This document shows, one piece after another, positions 10,382 through 23,529 of a DNA stretch of 64,000 bases (its first letter is position 1; the number at the start of each line of letters is the position of its first letter). Position numbers and translations under genes: made by a program. The notes beneath the pieces are model-generated. The model was not told the DNA's origin. It was given only the letters and a program-made list of their open reading frames with translations, and searched no databases. Source of the DNA: Parvibaculum sp. (lineage in GTDB: Bacteria > Pseudomonadota > Alphaproteobacteria > Parvibaculales > Parvibaculaceae); contig JAEPQD010000002.1 in the NCBI GenBank assembly GCA_017642695.1, positions 558,001 through 622,000 on the forward strand. Reading direction: 5' to 3'.

Positions 10382-12073
10382 ATGAGCATCAAACTTTCGG
10401 TTCCCCAGTCACAGGAACTCAAGCCCCGGATCACCGTTTTCGGCGTTGGCGGCGCCGGCGGTAATGCAGTCAACAACATGATCGAGGCGGGCCTCGAAGG
10501 CGTCGACTTCGTGGTCGCCAATACCGATGCGCAGGCGCTCTCGCTGTCTTCCGCCGAACGGCGCATCCAGCTTGGCGCGTCGATCACGGAAGGTCTCGGA
10601 GCAGGTTCGCGTCCGGAAGTCGGCTGCGCGGCAGCCGAAGAGGCGCTGAACGAGATCGTTGAGCACCTGCAGGGTGCGCACATGGTCTTCATCACGGCCG
10701 GCATGGGCGGTGGCACGGGGACGGGCGCCGCGCCCGTCATCGCGCGAGCGGCTCGCGAACACGGTATTCTCACCGTTGGCGTGGTGACGAAACCCTTCCA
10801 GTTCGAAGGATCGCGGCGGATGCGTCTCGCGGAGGAAGGCATCCGCGACCTGCATCAGTATGTCGACACGCTGATCATCATCCCGAATCAGAACCTGTTC
10901 CGGGTCGCGAACGAGAACACGACCTTTGCGGATGCCTTCGGCATGGCAGACCAGGTGCTGCATTCGGGTGTGGCGGGCATTACCGATCTCATGATGAAAC
11001 CCGGCCTCATCAATCTCGACTTCGCGGATGTGCGTACCGTGATGAACGAGATGGGCAAAGCCATGATGGGTACGGGTGAAGCCTCAGGCGAGAACCGGGC
11101 GATCGAGGCGGCCGAAGCCGCGATCTCGAATCCGCTCCTTGACGAGGTGTCGATGAAGGGGGCCAAGGGCGTTCTCATCAACATCACGGGCGGCATGGAT
11201 CTTACCCTTTACGAGGTGGATGAGGCGGCGAACCGTATCCGCTCCGAAGTCGATCCGGATGCGAACATCATCGTCGGCTCGACCTTCGATACGTCGCTTG
11301 ATGGGCGCATGCGCGTCTCTGTCGTCGCGACCGGTATCGAGGTTGAGGAGGGCCAACAGCCGCGGTCTGAAACGCAGGCGCCGCAGCTCCGTGCCATTGC
11401 GGCGGAGCGCCCCGCCGCGCGTGCGGCGGCACAGGCTTCTGCTCCCGCTCAGGCCCATGCTTCGAGTCCGGCCAACCCGGTGCAGGCGCAGGTCGAACGG
11501 ATCGAGGAAAGGATGACGCCGGCTTCGACGCAGGCCGAACTCGGCATCGAGGCGGAAGAGCGCGCCCCGGCGCCGCGTGCGTCCGGACAGTTCGACCCAA
11601 AGGACTACGAGGCGGAAGTGATCATTCACAAGCCCGAGCAGCGGCAGCAGCCCGCCCGGGAACCGGAAGCACCCGTCGTTGCGGCGAGTGCTGTCCGGGC
11701 CGAGCCGAAGGCCCCCCGTCCCTATATTCCAGGCGACCTCGACCGGGTGCAGACGGGCAAGAGCGACTTGCCGTCTTTCCTCGGCCAGAAGGCTCAGCCG
11801 GTGCAGCAGTCCCGCGCTCCGAAGAAGGGCCCGACCTTCTTCGAGCGTCTCACCGGAGGCCGCCGCAAGGAAGCGGAAGAGGAGCAGCCCGCGCCGCAGT
11901 CGCGCCGCGAGCCGACCGTCGCTCACCGTCCGCGGCCGGAGCGTTCGGCTCAGTCGGAGCAGGCCCGGGCGCCGGAAAGCCTTTCCCCGTCAACGGAAAG
12001 CCGTCTCGTGCAACCTTCCCATGAGGAAGAACAGCTCGAGATTCCGACCTTCCTGCGCCGCCAGGCGAATTAG
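10382..12073 (+). CDS. ftsZ: Cell division protein FtsZ
   Basis: FtsZ is the tubulin-like GTPase that forms the division ring. The 563-residue product begins with [13 protein letters not shown], has the tubulin signature GGGTGTG at 109-115 and the T7-loop [11 protein letters not shown] region. An unusually long, Pro/Ala/Gln/Glu-rich linker runs from about residue 335 to the end. The conserved C-terminal peptide [10 protein letters not shown] at the very end binds FtsA and other tethers. Long linkers are common in alphaproteobacteria. The ATG at 10382 is set by AGGAGG just upstream; an in-frame ATG at 10331 is too early. A strong terminator follows. Confidence 0.98.
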   Translation: MSIKLSVPQSQELKPRITVFGVGGAGGNAVNNMIEAGLEGVDFVVANTDAQALSLSSAERRIQLGASITEGLGAGSRPEVGCAAAEEALNEIVEHLQGAHMVFITAGMGGGTGTGAAPVIARAAREHGILTVGVVTKPFQFEGSRRMRLAEEGIRDLHQYVDTLIIIPNQNLFRVANENTTFADAFGMADQVLHSGVAGITDLMMKPGLINLDFADVRTVMNEMGKAMMGTGEASGENRAIEAAEAAISNPLLDEVSMKGAKGVLINITGGMDLTLYEVDEAANRIRSEVDPDANIIVGSTFDTSLDGRMRVSVVATGIEVEEGQQPRSETQAPQLRAIAAERPAARAAAQASAPAQAHASSPANPVQAQVERIEERMTPASTQAELGIEAEERAPAPRASGQFDPKDYEAEVIIHKPEQRQQPAREPEAPVVAASAVRAEPKAPRPYIPGDLDRVQTGKSDLPSFLGQKAQPVQQSRAPKKGPTFFERLTGGRRKEAEEEQPAPQSRREPTVAHRPRPERSAQSEQARAPESLSPSTESRLVQPSHEEEQLEIPTFLRRQAN

Positions 12074-12098
12074 GCGGCACGGCGAGGCGAACAGACGA

Positions 12099-12135
12099 GC
12101 GGGGCTTCCGGAAACGGAGGCCCCGCCTTCTTTTT
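12099..12135 (+). terminator. Rho-independent terminator after ftsZ
   Basis: A 12-bp stem (12099-12110 with 12115-12126, one G-U pair) is closed by a GAAA tetraloop and followed by CTTCTTTTT. It ends the mraY-ftsZ transcription unit and stands against the convergent acyltransferase gene. Confidence 0.9.
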
Positions 12136-12143
12136 GTGAGAGC

Positions 12144-14075
12144 CTAGGGAGCAGCAGCGCCGATCGGGACGGTCTCGTCCGCGGTCTCCATGGCAGGCCG
12201 TTCTTCTCCAAACAGGAAAGAGCTCAGGGGACGGCCGATCGCCAGGGCGCCCACACTGGAGACATGGTCCGGGTCGACGAGAAGAAGCTGCCGCCCGATA
12301 TGGGCCGCGCAAGAGGCGCCGCCGTCGGCCTCGCAGAATGCCTTCTGGGTATCGAACACGTTTGCGGGGCCGGCGACCCCGATCATGGCCGCCCGGGCAG
12401 CTTGGGCAGCGCCATCGTCGAATGAGTAAGTTGCCGCGAACGGATCTTCACCGGCAAGCGCACGCCTCGCCATCTCGTCTTCGATGTTTGGAAAGACGGG
12501 CATGGGCGAGGCCCAGACAACGGGTTTGCCGAACGGTTTGAAGAATTCCATCGCCGCCGCGATGTCCTCCGCCGTGAGTGGCGTGTGCGTGACGGACTGG
12601 GAAAGCAATATTCGCAGACCGGTCCGGTCTTCGAGCTGCTCCATCGCAAGCCGGAACAATGAAGCACATTCCTCGGACATCAGGCGGGGCACCACGGCGC
12701 ACCCGGCTCCTGTCATCTGCGCCGGTTCGATGCCTGCGACGCGCAGGGCAAAAGCCTTGTCGGCAGCATGGCTGTCGCCGAGGACGATGACCGACGCTCC
12801 CCGCCCATTGCCGAGGCAGTTCCACTGGTTCCGGAAATCGTCGAGCGAACCCGCTCCCGCGCGATAGTGGCATTCATTGGTGCGGATGCCTGCCACGCGC
12901 TTCAGTCCCTCGCTGTCGCGGAGCTTCCGGATGTCGACATACTCGGGACGGGTCATGAATTCGAGGCCGCGGGTCTGAACCATGACGGCGGCGTTCGCCA
13001 GAATGGCGACGGCCACGGTGCCGCCCGTGAGCAGGAACGGTCTGAGGCTGACCCTTCTTGCGTTGCGAAATGGCTGTTCGATGAAGTGCCAGGTCGCCCA
13101 TGAGAGCGGGAAGCATGCCAGCAGGATGAAGAGGTTGTCCTTCAGGTCGAGACTGTCGAGCGTAGCGAGCCGCGCGAGCGCCAGTATCGGCTGATGCCAG
13201 AGATAGAGCGAATAGGAGAACAGGCCGATCATGACGAGAGGGCGCCACGCAAGCGCCTTGCCGGCGATCTCGTCGCGGTCGTCTGCGAAGAGCATCAAGG
13301 CGGTTCCCGCTACGGGCAGCAGCATGGCGATCCCCGGCAGATACATCCTGTCGTGATAGGTGAAGACCGAGATCATTATCATCAAGCCGCCGCATATCCT
13401 CATCGCGGTGCTGGCCAGCGGGGCAAGCGATGTGACGGCGGGGCGATAGAGTGCGACCAGCACGCCCGCGAGGAGTTCGTAGGCGCGCGCCTGCGGCAGG
13501 TAGAAGGCAGCATCCGGGTAATTCCGTGCCATGAATTCGCTCACGCCCAGGGAGAAGATGGCGAGAACGGCAAAAATCACTCCGAGACCGAAGCGTTTCA
13601 CACTGGCAAGCGCAATCATCAAAAGAGGAAAGACGATGTAGAACTGTTCCTCGACGCCGAGCGACCAGGTGTGGATGAGCGGCTGTATCCGGCTTGCCGT
13701 CGCGAAATAATCGCTGGTTGCCCAGAAGTAGACATTCGCCGTGAATGTCAGCGCGGCCGCGGCCGACTCCGAGATTTCCGTGAAGCGATAGGGTGGGACG
13801 ATCAATCCTGCGGCGATGATCGTTACCGCCATGACAAGGAACAGGGCGGGGAGAATGCGCCTTGCGCGGCGCTCATAGAAGCCCAGCAACGAGAACGACC
13901 CGGTGGCCTGCTGCTTCAGGATAATGCTGGTGATGAGATAACCGCTGATGACGAAGAAGACGTCGACGCCGACAAAGCCGCCAGCGAAGCCTGGTACCTC
14001 GGCATGAAACAGCATCACGGCAAGGACCGCGACCGCTCGCAAGCCGTCGATGGAAGGACGATAGGGCATACTCAT
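12144..14075 (-). CDS. Membrane acyltransferase (AT3/OafA type) with C-terminal SGNH domain
   Basis: The 643-residue product has an N-terminal acyltransferase-3 membrane domain, beginning YRPSIDGLRAVAVLAV and FVGVDVFFVISGYLI, with about ten hydrophobic helices. A periplasmic SGNH-hydrolase-like domain follows, with the serine block VLGDSHA near residue 435 and the C-terminal DPDHVS block that carries the catalytic Asp and His. This two-domain layout is known for enzymes that O-acetylate LPS, O-antigen or peptidoglycan. The substrate cannot be read from sequence. ATGs at 14075 and 14069 are both possible starts; the frame stays open to 14252. It lies opposite to and between ftsZ and lpxC, so an envelope substrate is likely. 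Confidence 0.9.
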   Translation of the reverse strand: MSMPYRPSIDGLRAVAVLAVMLFHAEVPGFAGGFVGVDVFFVISGYLITSIILKQQATGSFSLLGFYERRARRILPALFLVMAVTIIAAGLIVPPYRFTEISESAAAALTFTANVYFWATSDYFATASRIQPLIHTWSLGVEEQFYIVFPLLMIALASVKRFGLGVIFAVLAIFSLGVSEFMARNYPDAAFYLPQARAYELLAGVLVALYRPAVTSLAPLASTAMRICGGLMIMISVFTYHDRMYLPGIAMLLPVAGTALMLFADDRDEIAGKALAWRPLVMIGLFSYSLYLWHQPILALARLATLDSLDLKDNLFILLACFPLSWATWHFIEQPFRNARRVSLRPFLLTGGTVAVAILANAAVMVQTRGLEFMTRPEYVDIRKLRDSEGLKRVAGIRTNECHYRAGAGSLDDFRNQWNCLGNGRGASVIVLGDSHAADKAFALRVAGIEPAQMTGAGCAVVPRLMSEECASLFRLAMEQLEDRTGLRILLSQSVTHTPLTAEDIAAAMEFFKPFGKPVVWASPMPVFPNIEDEMARRALAGEDPFAATYSFDDGAAQAARAAMIGVAGPANVFDTQKAFCEADGGASCAAHIGRQLLLVDPDHVSSVGALAIGRPLSSFLFGEERPAMETADETVPIGAAAP

Positions 14076-14463
14076 CGGGAGGCAGCCTTGGATTTGACGT
14101 TCACCCGCCGACAGGCAGAGGGCCATTGTCCAGATCGTTGTTTGAAACGCCCCTTGGGAATAGATATCCCCGAAACGGGTGTCAAACCCGATCGCGGGGC
14201 GCTTGCGGGCAGTACGGCAACTGTCCCGCTCCGGGAAGATCAGGGGAAACACGCCGTGTTTCCGGCCGGCAACGGCATCCGGACTTTCTTTTTGAGATCA
14301 ATATGTTAACGCCCTCCGGGGCCGGTAACATTCGGTAAAAATCTGTTATTTGAGGCAGATTCAGGGCGCTGCTAGAACCACTCTCAGCGAACCGGAGGGG
14401 GCGGGGTTTGCTTTGGGGGTATCGAAGGTGTTCACAGTGCCGAAGTCCGAGTTTGAAACAATC
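14076..14463. promoter_or_regulatory. Divergent intergenic region between acyltransferase and lpxC
   Basis: This 388-bp region must contain promoters for the acyltransferase (leftward) and lpxC (rightward). It is locally AT-richer between about 14290 and 14355, which fits a promoter, and has a small inverted repeat CGGGT/ACCCG at 14176-14190. I see no convincing gene, RNA or clear -35/-10 pair. Part of it (14350 onward) is in frame with lpxC and would be coding if a TTG (14350) or GTG (14428) start is used. Confidence 0.4.
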
Positions 14464-15435
14464 ATGCTGGAAAATGTCCGGCGCGAACGTCGCGTGCGGG
14501 CCATTGCCTTTCCGCAGATGACGCTGGTGCGGCCCGTCGTGATCGACGGCGTGGGCCTGCACAGCGGCAACAACATTCATATGGTTCTGCATCCTGCGGA
14601 AGCCGATCGGGGCATCGTGTTCCGGCGGACCGATCTCGTGGCCGGGGGGCGCGAGGTTTCGGACATTCCGGCCACGTTCGATCATGTTGTCGATACGACG
14701 CTGTCGACGGCGATCGGCAATGCTGCCGGCACGACCGTCAGCACGGTCGAACATCTGATGGCGGCCTTTTCGTCGCTCGGCATCGATAACGCGCTGGTCG
14801 AGATCGACGGTGCGGAAGTGCCGGTGCTCGACGGCAGCAGCGAAATCTTCATCGAGAAGATCGAGGCCGCCGGGCTCGAGAAGCTCGACGCGCCGCGCAA
14901 GGCGATCCGCATCGTGAAGCCCGTGGTGGTGGAGGATGGCGCGAAGCGCGCCGCGCTCCTGCCGGCTGAGGGCTTCAAGCTCTTTTTCGAGATCGATTTC
15001 GACAACGAAGTGATCGGCCACCAGGAAATCGAAGCGGATCTCCGCGATCCTTTCTTCGCCGAAGACATCCTGCGCGCGCGTACCTTCTGCCTGCGCCACG
15101 ATATCGAGGCGATGTGGGCCGCCGGTCTGGCGAAGGGCGGTTCGCTCGAAAACGCGGTCGTGGTCGACAAGCATGCGATCCTCAACGAAGAGGGCCTGCG
15201 CTACGACGACGAGTTCGTGCGTCACAAGATGCTGGATGCGGTGGGTGACCTCGCGCTTTCCGGCCTGCCTCTGATCGGCCGCTACGAAGGCTCTCGGGCC
15301 GGCCACGCCATGAACAACCGCGTGCTGCGGGCGCTCATGGCCGACCGCTCGGCCTGGGAAATCGTGGATTATGCGGAAACAAACCGTCCGGCCGTCTCCC
15401 TGCGCGGCGAACTGACGGCGATCCCGGCAGACTGA
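14464..15435 (+). CDS. lpxC: UDP-3-O-acyl-N-acetylglucosamine deacetylase LpxC
   Basis: LpxC is the zinc deacetylase of the committed step of lipid A synthesis. The product (323 residues from this ATG) has GVGLHSG, the TVEHLMAAFSSLGIDN zinc-ligand block, DGSSEIF, KHAILNEEGLRY, the FVRHKMLDAVGDLALSG metal/catalytic block, and GHAMNNRVLRAL. The frame opens at a TTG at 14350. A GTG at 14428 has GGGGG about eight bases upstream and is a real rival start, giving 335 residues. Homology to the family begins near MTLVRPVVIDGVG, so the exact start stays uncertain. A terminator follows. Confidence 0.95.
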   Translation: MLENVRRERRVRAIAFPQMTLVRPVVIDGVGLHSGNNIHMVLHPAEADRGIVFRRTDLVAGGREVSDIPATFDHVVDTTLSTAIGNAAGTTVSTVEHLMAAFSSLGIDNALVEIDGAEVPVLDGSSEIFIEKIEAAGLEKLDAPRKAIRIVKPVVVEDGAKRAALLPAEGFKLFFEIDFDNEVIGHQEIEADLRDPFFAEDILRARTFCLRHDIEAMWAAGLAKGGSLENAVVVDKHAILNEEGLRYDDEFVRHKMLDAVGDLALSGLPLIGRYEGSRAGHAMNNRVLRALMADRSAWEIVDYAETNRPAVSLRGELTAIPAD

Positions 15436-15460
15436 CGGATTTACCCCGCCGAACGACATG

Positions 15461-15485
15461 AAGGCGCGCTTCGGCGCGCCTTTTC
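15461..15485 (+). terminator. Rho-independent terminator after lpxC
   Basis: A perfect 9-bp stem AAGGCGCGC/GCGCGCCTT with a TTCG tetraloop runs into TTTT. It separates lpxC from bamD, which therefore needs its own promoter in 15486-15635. Confidence 0.9.
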
Positions 15486-15635
15486 TTTGTGGCCCAATCC
15501 CCCGGCGGAGGCACCCCTCGCTATGGTCTCACAGGGCTTATTGGGATAGAAAGACTGCCGGATCGGCCCATGGCCGGGCGAGTCGGCGGGTTTTGGCGCC
15601 GATCCGCGCGGCGGTGCCGGAATGAGAGAACGAAA

Positions 15636-16502
15636 ATGGACTTTGCCCGCATGCGTGAGGCCTGGCTGCCCCTCCGAGACCGCCGTCCTTCCTTCTTCCG
15701 CGCCGTCATTGCGGGAACCGTTGTGCTTGCCGCGGCGGCGCTCTCCGGCTGTTCGTCGGACGACGAGCTGCCCTATGAGGAGCGTCCCGTCGAGCAGATC
15801 TACAACACGGCCATGGATCACATGGACGAGAAGGAATACATCCCCGCAGCGAAGGAGTTCGACGAGGTCGAGCGCCAGCACCCCTATTCGGAGTGGGCGC
15901 GCCGGTCGATGCTCATGGGCGCCTATGCGCATTACAAGGTCAACGAGTACGACGAGGCGATCCTCAGCGCACAGCGGTTCATCTCGCTGCATCCGAGCAA
16001 CAAGGACGTGGCTTACGCCTACTACCTGATCGGGCTTTGCTACTACGAGCGGATTTCCGATGTCGGCCGCGATCAGAAGATGACGGAGAACGCGCTCAAC
16101 TCCTTCTACGAGCTGACGCGGCGCTTTCCGACCAGCGAATATGCGCGCGATGCGCAGCTCAAGATCGACCTCACGCTCGATCATCTGGCGGGCAAGGAGA
16201 TGGAGATCGGCCGCTACTATCTGAACCGCCACGACTACATTGCCGCGATCAACCGCTTCCGCGAAGTTGTCGAAAGATACCAGACGACAACGCACACGCC
16301 CGAAGCTCTCGAGCGGCTGACCGAGGCTTATCTCGCGCTCGGCATCAAGACCGAGGCGCAGACCGCGGCGGCGATCCTCGGCTACAATTTTCCGGGCAGC
16401 GAGTGGTACGAAGACAGCTATGCGCTGCTGGCGGATCAGGGCCTCGAGCCGCAGGAGAACAAGGATTCCTGGATAAGCAGGGCCTGGAATACCGTTTTCT
16501 GA
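15636..16502 (+). CDS. bamD: Outer membrane assembly lipoprotein BamD (ComL)
   Basis: BamD is the essential lipoprotein of the BAM complex that inserts beta-barrel proteins into the outer membrane. The 288-residue product has a hydrophobic signal with the lipobox LSGC (lipidated Cys39), then TPR-like repeats starting IYNTAMDHMDEKEY and continuing through HPYSEWARRSMLMGAYAHY and FPTSEYARDAQ. Length and layout match the family. ATG 15636 gives a signal with a basic n-region; an in-frame ATG at 15651 and a longer upstream open frame are less likely. Confidence 0.94.
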   Translation: MDFARMREAWLPLRDRRPSFFRAVIAGTVVLAAAALSGCSSDDELPYEERPVEQIYNTAMDHMDEKEYIPAAKEFDEVERQHPYSEWARRSMLMGAYAHYKVNEYDEAILSAQRFISLHPSNKDVAYAYYLIGLCYYERISDVGRDQKMTENALNSFYELTRRFPTSEYARDAQLKIDLTLDHLAGKEMEIGRYYLNRHDYIAAINRFREVVERYQTTTHTPEALERLTEAYLALGIKTEAQTAAAILGYNFPGSEWYEDSYALLADQGLEPQENKDSWISRAWNTVF

Positions 16503-16533
16503 CCTTTGGATATGTCCATAGAAGGCGTGTTTG

Positions 16534-20363
<3,830 letters not shown>

Positions 20364-20453
20364 GGCTTTCCCCCGGTTAGGCGTTCTTAACCCCGTTCGG
20401 GCGACACTTCCCCGGAATCGGCCTGCCGTGGAGCAGCCGCCGGGCGGAGACAC

Positions 20454-21671
20454 ATGGAAACCATTCTGTTCCTTCAGGAAACGCTCATTCTCGACCAGGT
20501 CGTCTATGCGGCGGGCGCCGCATTGGCGCGTGGGCGGACGGCAGACACATCCGCCGATTTCGAGGCCGCTTCGCTCACCGGCGAGGCAGCGCAGTCGCTT
20601 GCCGCCGAATGGCGCTCTCTCGAGGCGCGCTGCCCGCGTGCGGGTACGGCCTTCCAGTCCTGCGACCTTGTTCTCGCCTGGGCGCGGCATTTCACGGATG
20701 CGCGCACGGAGCTTCGCCTCGTCACGGTGCACAGCCATGGCGAATTGGTGCTTGTCTGGCCGCTCGCCGTCGAACGAACGCTGCTTGGAAAGACCGCGTT
20801 CTGGGCAGGCGATCCCATCGGACAATATGGCGACGTCGTCGCGCCGGAAAGCGCGATGCGCGACTCGTGGATCGATGCCGCCTTTGCGGAGATCGGCCGC
20901 TGGGACGATGTGGATTTTCTCTGCCTGCGCGGTGTGCGGGCGGATGGCGCGATTGCCGGCTGGGCAGCGCGCAAGGGCCGGGAGATTGCTCCTGCGACCG
21001 AGGCGCCGTCCTTCGACGCCGCGCCCTTCGGCGACGCCGCGGCCTTCGAGGCGGCGCGCTGGCCGGAACTGAAGCGCAACCGTCGCCGCGCGAAGAAGCT
21101 CGGCGAAATGGGCGATATCCGCTTCGAGGTGGTGACTGCCGGTCCACAGGCGGCGGCGCTCGTCGCGCGGGCCTTCGCCTTCAAGCGGGACTGGCTCGCC
21201 GAGCGCGGCTTCTACGGGCGCGCACTGATCGACACGCGGACGGAAGCCTGCCTTGCGGCGCTGGCGTGCGACACCGAGGCCGCATGCGGCCTTGCCGTCT
21301 CTCATCTCGCCATCGGCGGCGAGAGCGCTGCCATCGAGATCGGGTTCCGGCATGGCGGCCGGCACTATGCCTATATGGGCGCCTTCTCGCCTGCCTTTGC
21401 CAAACACGGTCCCGGCGTGCTCGCGACCGAGTTCACGATCCGTGACTGCCTCGCGGCCGGCCTTTCCGAATACGATCCGCTGCCGCCTGTTTCCGACTAC
21501 AAGCTTGCCTGGAGCAACCGGCGCGTCGCCGTCCGCGATTATGGCGTGGTGCTGTCGTGGCCGGGCTACGCCGCACTCGCATCCGCTGCCTTCATCCGCC
21601 CGGCGGCAAAGAAGCTCTACGAGAAGCTGCCGCTCTCGCTGCGACGCAGTCTTCGCGGCACAGAGAGCTGA
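20454..21671 (+). CDS. GNAT-fold acyltransferase, BioF2/CelD-like
   Basis: The 405-residue cytoplasmic protein resembles the GNAT-like acetyltransferases once called CelD or BioF2-like. Marks are an early FQSCDLVLAWARHF segment, WAGDPIGQYGDVV, a conserved NRRRAKKL basic stretch, and the late block YAYMGAFSPAFAKHGPGVL, then EYDPLPPVSDYKLAW. These proteins are linked to exopolysaccharide or lipid modification, but the substrate here is not readable. It lies 90 bp after ligA on the same strand and converges with the aminopeptidase gene with only four bases between stops. Confidence 0.8.
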   Translation: METILFLQETLILDQVVYAAGAALARGRTADTSADFEAASLTGEAAQSLAAEWRSLEARCPRAGTAFQSCDLVLAWARHFTDARTELRLVTVHSHGELVLVWPLAVERTLLGKTAFWAGDPIGQYGDVVAPESAMRDSWIDAAFAEIGRWDDVDFLCLRGVRADGAIAGWAARKGREIAPATEAPSFDAAPFGDAAAFEAARWPELKRNRRRAKKLGEMGDIRFEVVTAGPQAAALVARAFAFKRDWLAERGFYGRALIDTRTEACLAALACDTEAACGLAVSHLAIGGESAAIEIGFRHGGRHYAYMGAFSPAFAKHGPGVLATEFTIRDCLAAGLSEYDPLPPVSDYKLAWSNRRVAVRDYGVVLSWPGYAALASAAFIRPAAKKLYEKLPLSLRRSLRGTES

Positions 21672-21675
21672 CCGA

Positions 21676-23490
21676 TCAGATCGCCCGCGTCGCTTCCTCG
21701 AGCCAGGCCTTGGTCTCCGCGTCGAGGCCGGGGGAGAGCGCCGCGCGCACGCGGGCGTGGTAGGCGTTGAGCCAAGCCACTTCCTCTTCCGTGAGCAGCG
21801 CCTTCTCCACGAGGTTGAGATCGATGGGCGCGAGCGTCAGCGTCTCGAAGCCCATCATCATGCGCTCGCCGCCTTTGACGGGGGCGGGCGGCGTCACCAC
21901 ACAGAGATTCTCGATGCGGATGCCGTAGCCGCCGGGTTTGTAGTAGCCGGGTTCGTTCGAGACGATCATGCCGGGTTTGAGCGGCTGATGCCCCATCTTC
22001 GAGATACGCTGCGGCCCTTCATGCACCGATAGGTAGGAGCCGACGCCGTGGCCCGTGCCGTGGTCGTAGTCGAGGCCCGATTTCCAGAGCGCCATGCGCG
22101 CGAAGGCGTCGAGCTGCGCACCCGAGGTCCCTTCCGGAAAGCGCGCCGTGGCAATGCCGATATGGCCTTTCAGCACGCGGGTGAAGCGGTCGCGCTCCTC
22201 CGCGCCAGCCTTGCCGATGGCGATGGTGCGCGTCACGTCGGTCGTGCCGTCCATATACTGCGCGCCGGAATCGACGAGGAAGAGCTCGCCCGGTTTGAGC
22301 GGCATGTTCGTCGCGGTCGTCACGCGGTAATGCACGATGGCGCCGTTCGCGCCCGCGCCCGAAATCGTGTCGAAGCTCACATCCTTGAGTTCGCCCGTTT
22401 CGGCGCGGAAGGCTTCGAGCCGTTGCGCCGCGTCGATTTCCGTCACGCCGCCCTTCGGCGCTTCCGTTGCGATCCATTTCAGGAATTTCGTCAGCGCCTG
22501 CCCGTCGCGCAGATGCGCCGCGCGGGTGCCGTTCACTTCCGCTTCGTTCTTGATCGCCTTCGGGAGTTCGCAAGGGTCGGTCCCGCGCTTCACTTCCGCG
22601 CCCGCCGCCGAGAGCCGCGCCTCGATCCATGAGGCGCAGGTCGCGGGGTCTACCAGAACGGTCTTCTTCCCCGCGCCCAGTTCGTCGAGCGCGCTGCCCA
22701 GTTCGTCCCGCGGGCACACCGTCACGATGTTGCCGAGATGCGCGCGCGCCTTGTCGTCGAGCTTCCGTTCGTCGATGAAGAGTTCGGCGTGGCCGTCCTC
22801 GTGTAGCAGCGCGAAGGAGAGCGGCAGCGGCGTGTGCGGCACGTCGGCGCCCCGGATATTGAATGCCCAGGCGATCGAATCCGGCATGGTCAGCACCGCC
22901 GTGTCCGCGTCGCCCGACATCAGGTCGCTTGCGAGCCGCCGGATCTTGTCGGCGGCGGGCTCGCCTGCGAATTCGATGGGGTGGGGGACGATCTTTGCGA
23001 CAGGCGGTTCCGGCTGGTCGTCCCAGACGGTATCGAGCGGGTTCGTGTCGACCGGCACCAGCGTGCCGCCCGCCTTCTCGGCGGCTTTCCGGAACCGCGC
23101 CACCGCGTCGATGGTGTGGAGCCAGGGGTCATAGGCGAGCTTCGCGCCCTTCGGCAGGTTCTCCTCGATCCAGCGGGACGGCGGCTCGTCCATCAGGTGC
23201 TTCGCCTCGAAGGTGTCGAGATCGACCTGTCCGCGCACCTGCAGTGTGTAGCGCCCGTCAACGAAGATCGCCGCCTTGTCGCTCAGCACGATCGCCATGC
23301 CCGCCGAGCCGGAAAATCCCGTCAGCCAGCGCAGCCGCTCGGCATGGGCCGGCACATATTCGCCCTGATGCTCGTCCGAGCGCGGGATCAGGAAACCGTC
23401 AAGCCCCCGCCGGCCAAGTTCCGCGCGGAGCTTCGCCGCGCGTTCGATGCCGAGGGCCGGATTGGCCGAGTCTTCATAGGTCTGGAACAT
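21676..23490 (-). CDS. Xaa-Pro aminopeptidase (M24B)
   Basis: This metallopeptidase removes an N-terminal residue next to proline. The 604-residue three-domain form, with two creatinase-like N-terminal domains and a C-terminal pita-bread domain, is the long aminopeptidase P type. Metal-site blocks are LVDSGAQYMDGTTDVTRT (two Asp), GTGHGVGSYLSVHEGP (His), MIVSNEPGYY (Glu) and the RIENL segment (Glu). It has no signal peptide, so it is cytoplasmic. It is the last gene of a minus-strand run uvrD-prmA-pepP, 39 bp after prmA. Confidence 0.93.
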   Translation of the reverse strand: MFQTYEDSANPALGIERAAKLRAELGRRGLDGFLIPRSDEHQGEYVPAHAERLRWLTGFSGSAGMAIVLSDKAAIFVDGRYTLQVRGQVDLDTFEAKHLMDEPPSRWIEENLPKGAKLAYDPWLHTIDAVARFRKAAEKAGGTLVPVDTNPLDTVWDDQPEPPVAKIVPHPIEFAGEPAADKIRRLASDLMSGDADTAVLTMPDSIAWAFNIRGADVPHTPLPLSFALLHEDGHAELFIDERKLDDKARAHLGNIVTVCPRDELGSALDELGAGKKTVLVDPATCASWIEARLSAAGAEVKRGTDPCELPKAIKNEAEVNGTRAAHLRDGQALTKFLKWIATEAPKGGVTEIDAAQRLEAFRAETGELKDVSFDTISGAGANGAIVHYRVTTATNMPLKPGELFLVDSGAQYMDGTTDVTRTIAIGKAGAEERDRFTRVLKGHIGIATARFPEGTSGAQLDAFARMALWKSGLDYDHGTGHGVGSYLSVHEGPQRISKMGHQPLKPGMIVSNEPGYYKPGGYGIRIENLCVVTPPAPVKGGERMMMGFETLTLAPIDLNLVEKALLTEEEVAWLNAYHARVRAALSPGLDAETKAWLEEATRAI

Positions 23491-23529
23491 GGCTTCAATG
23501 TAGGGGGAGGCGGGAAGGGCGGCAATGGC

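Noticed and set aside
14350-14463. lpxC beginning at TTG 14350
   Set aside because: The extra residues have no family similarity and no ribosome site; GTG 14428 or ATG 14464 are better.
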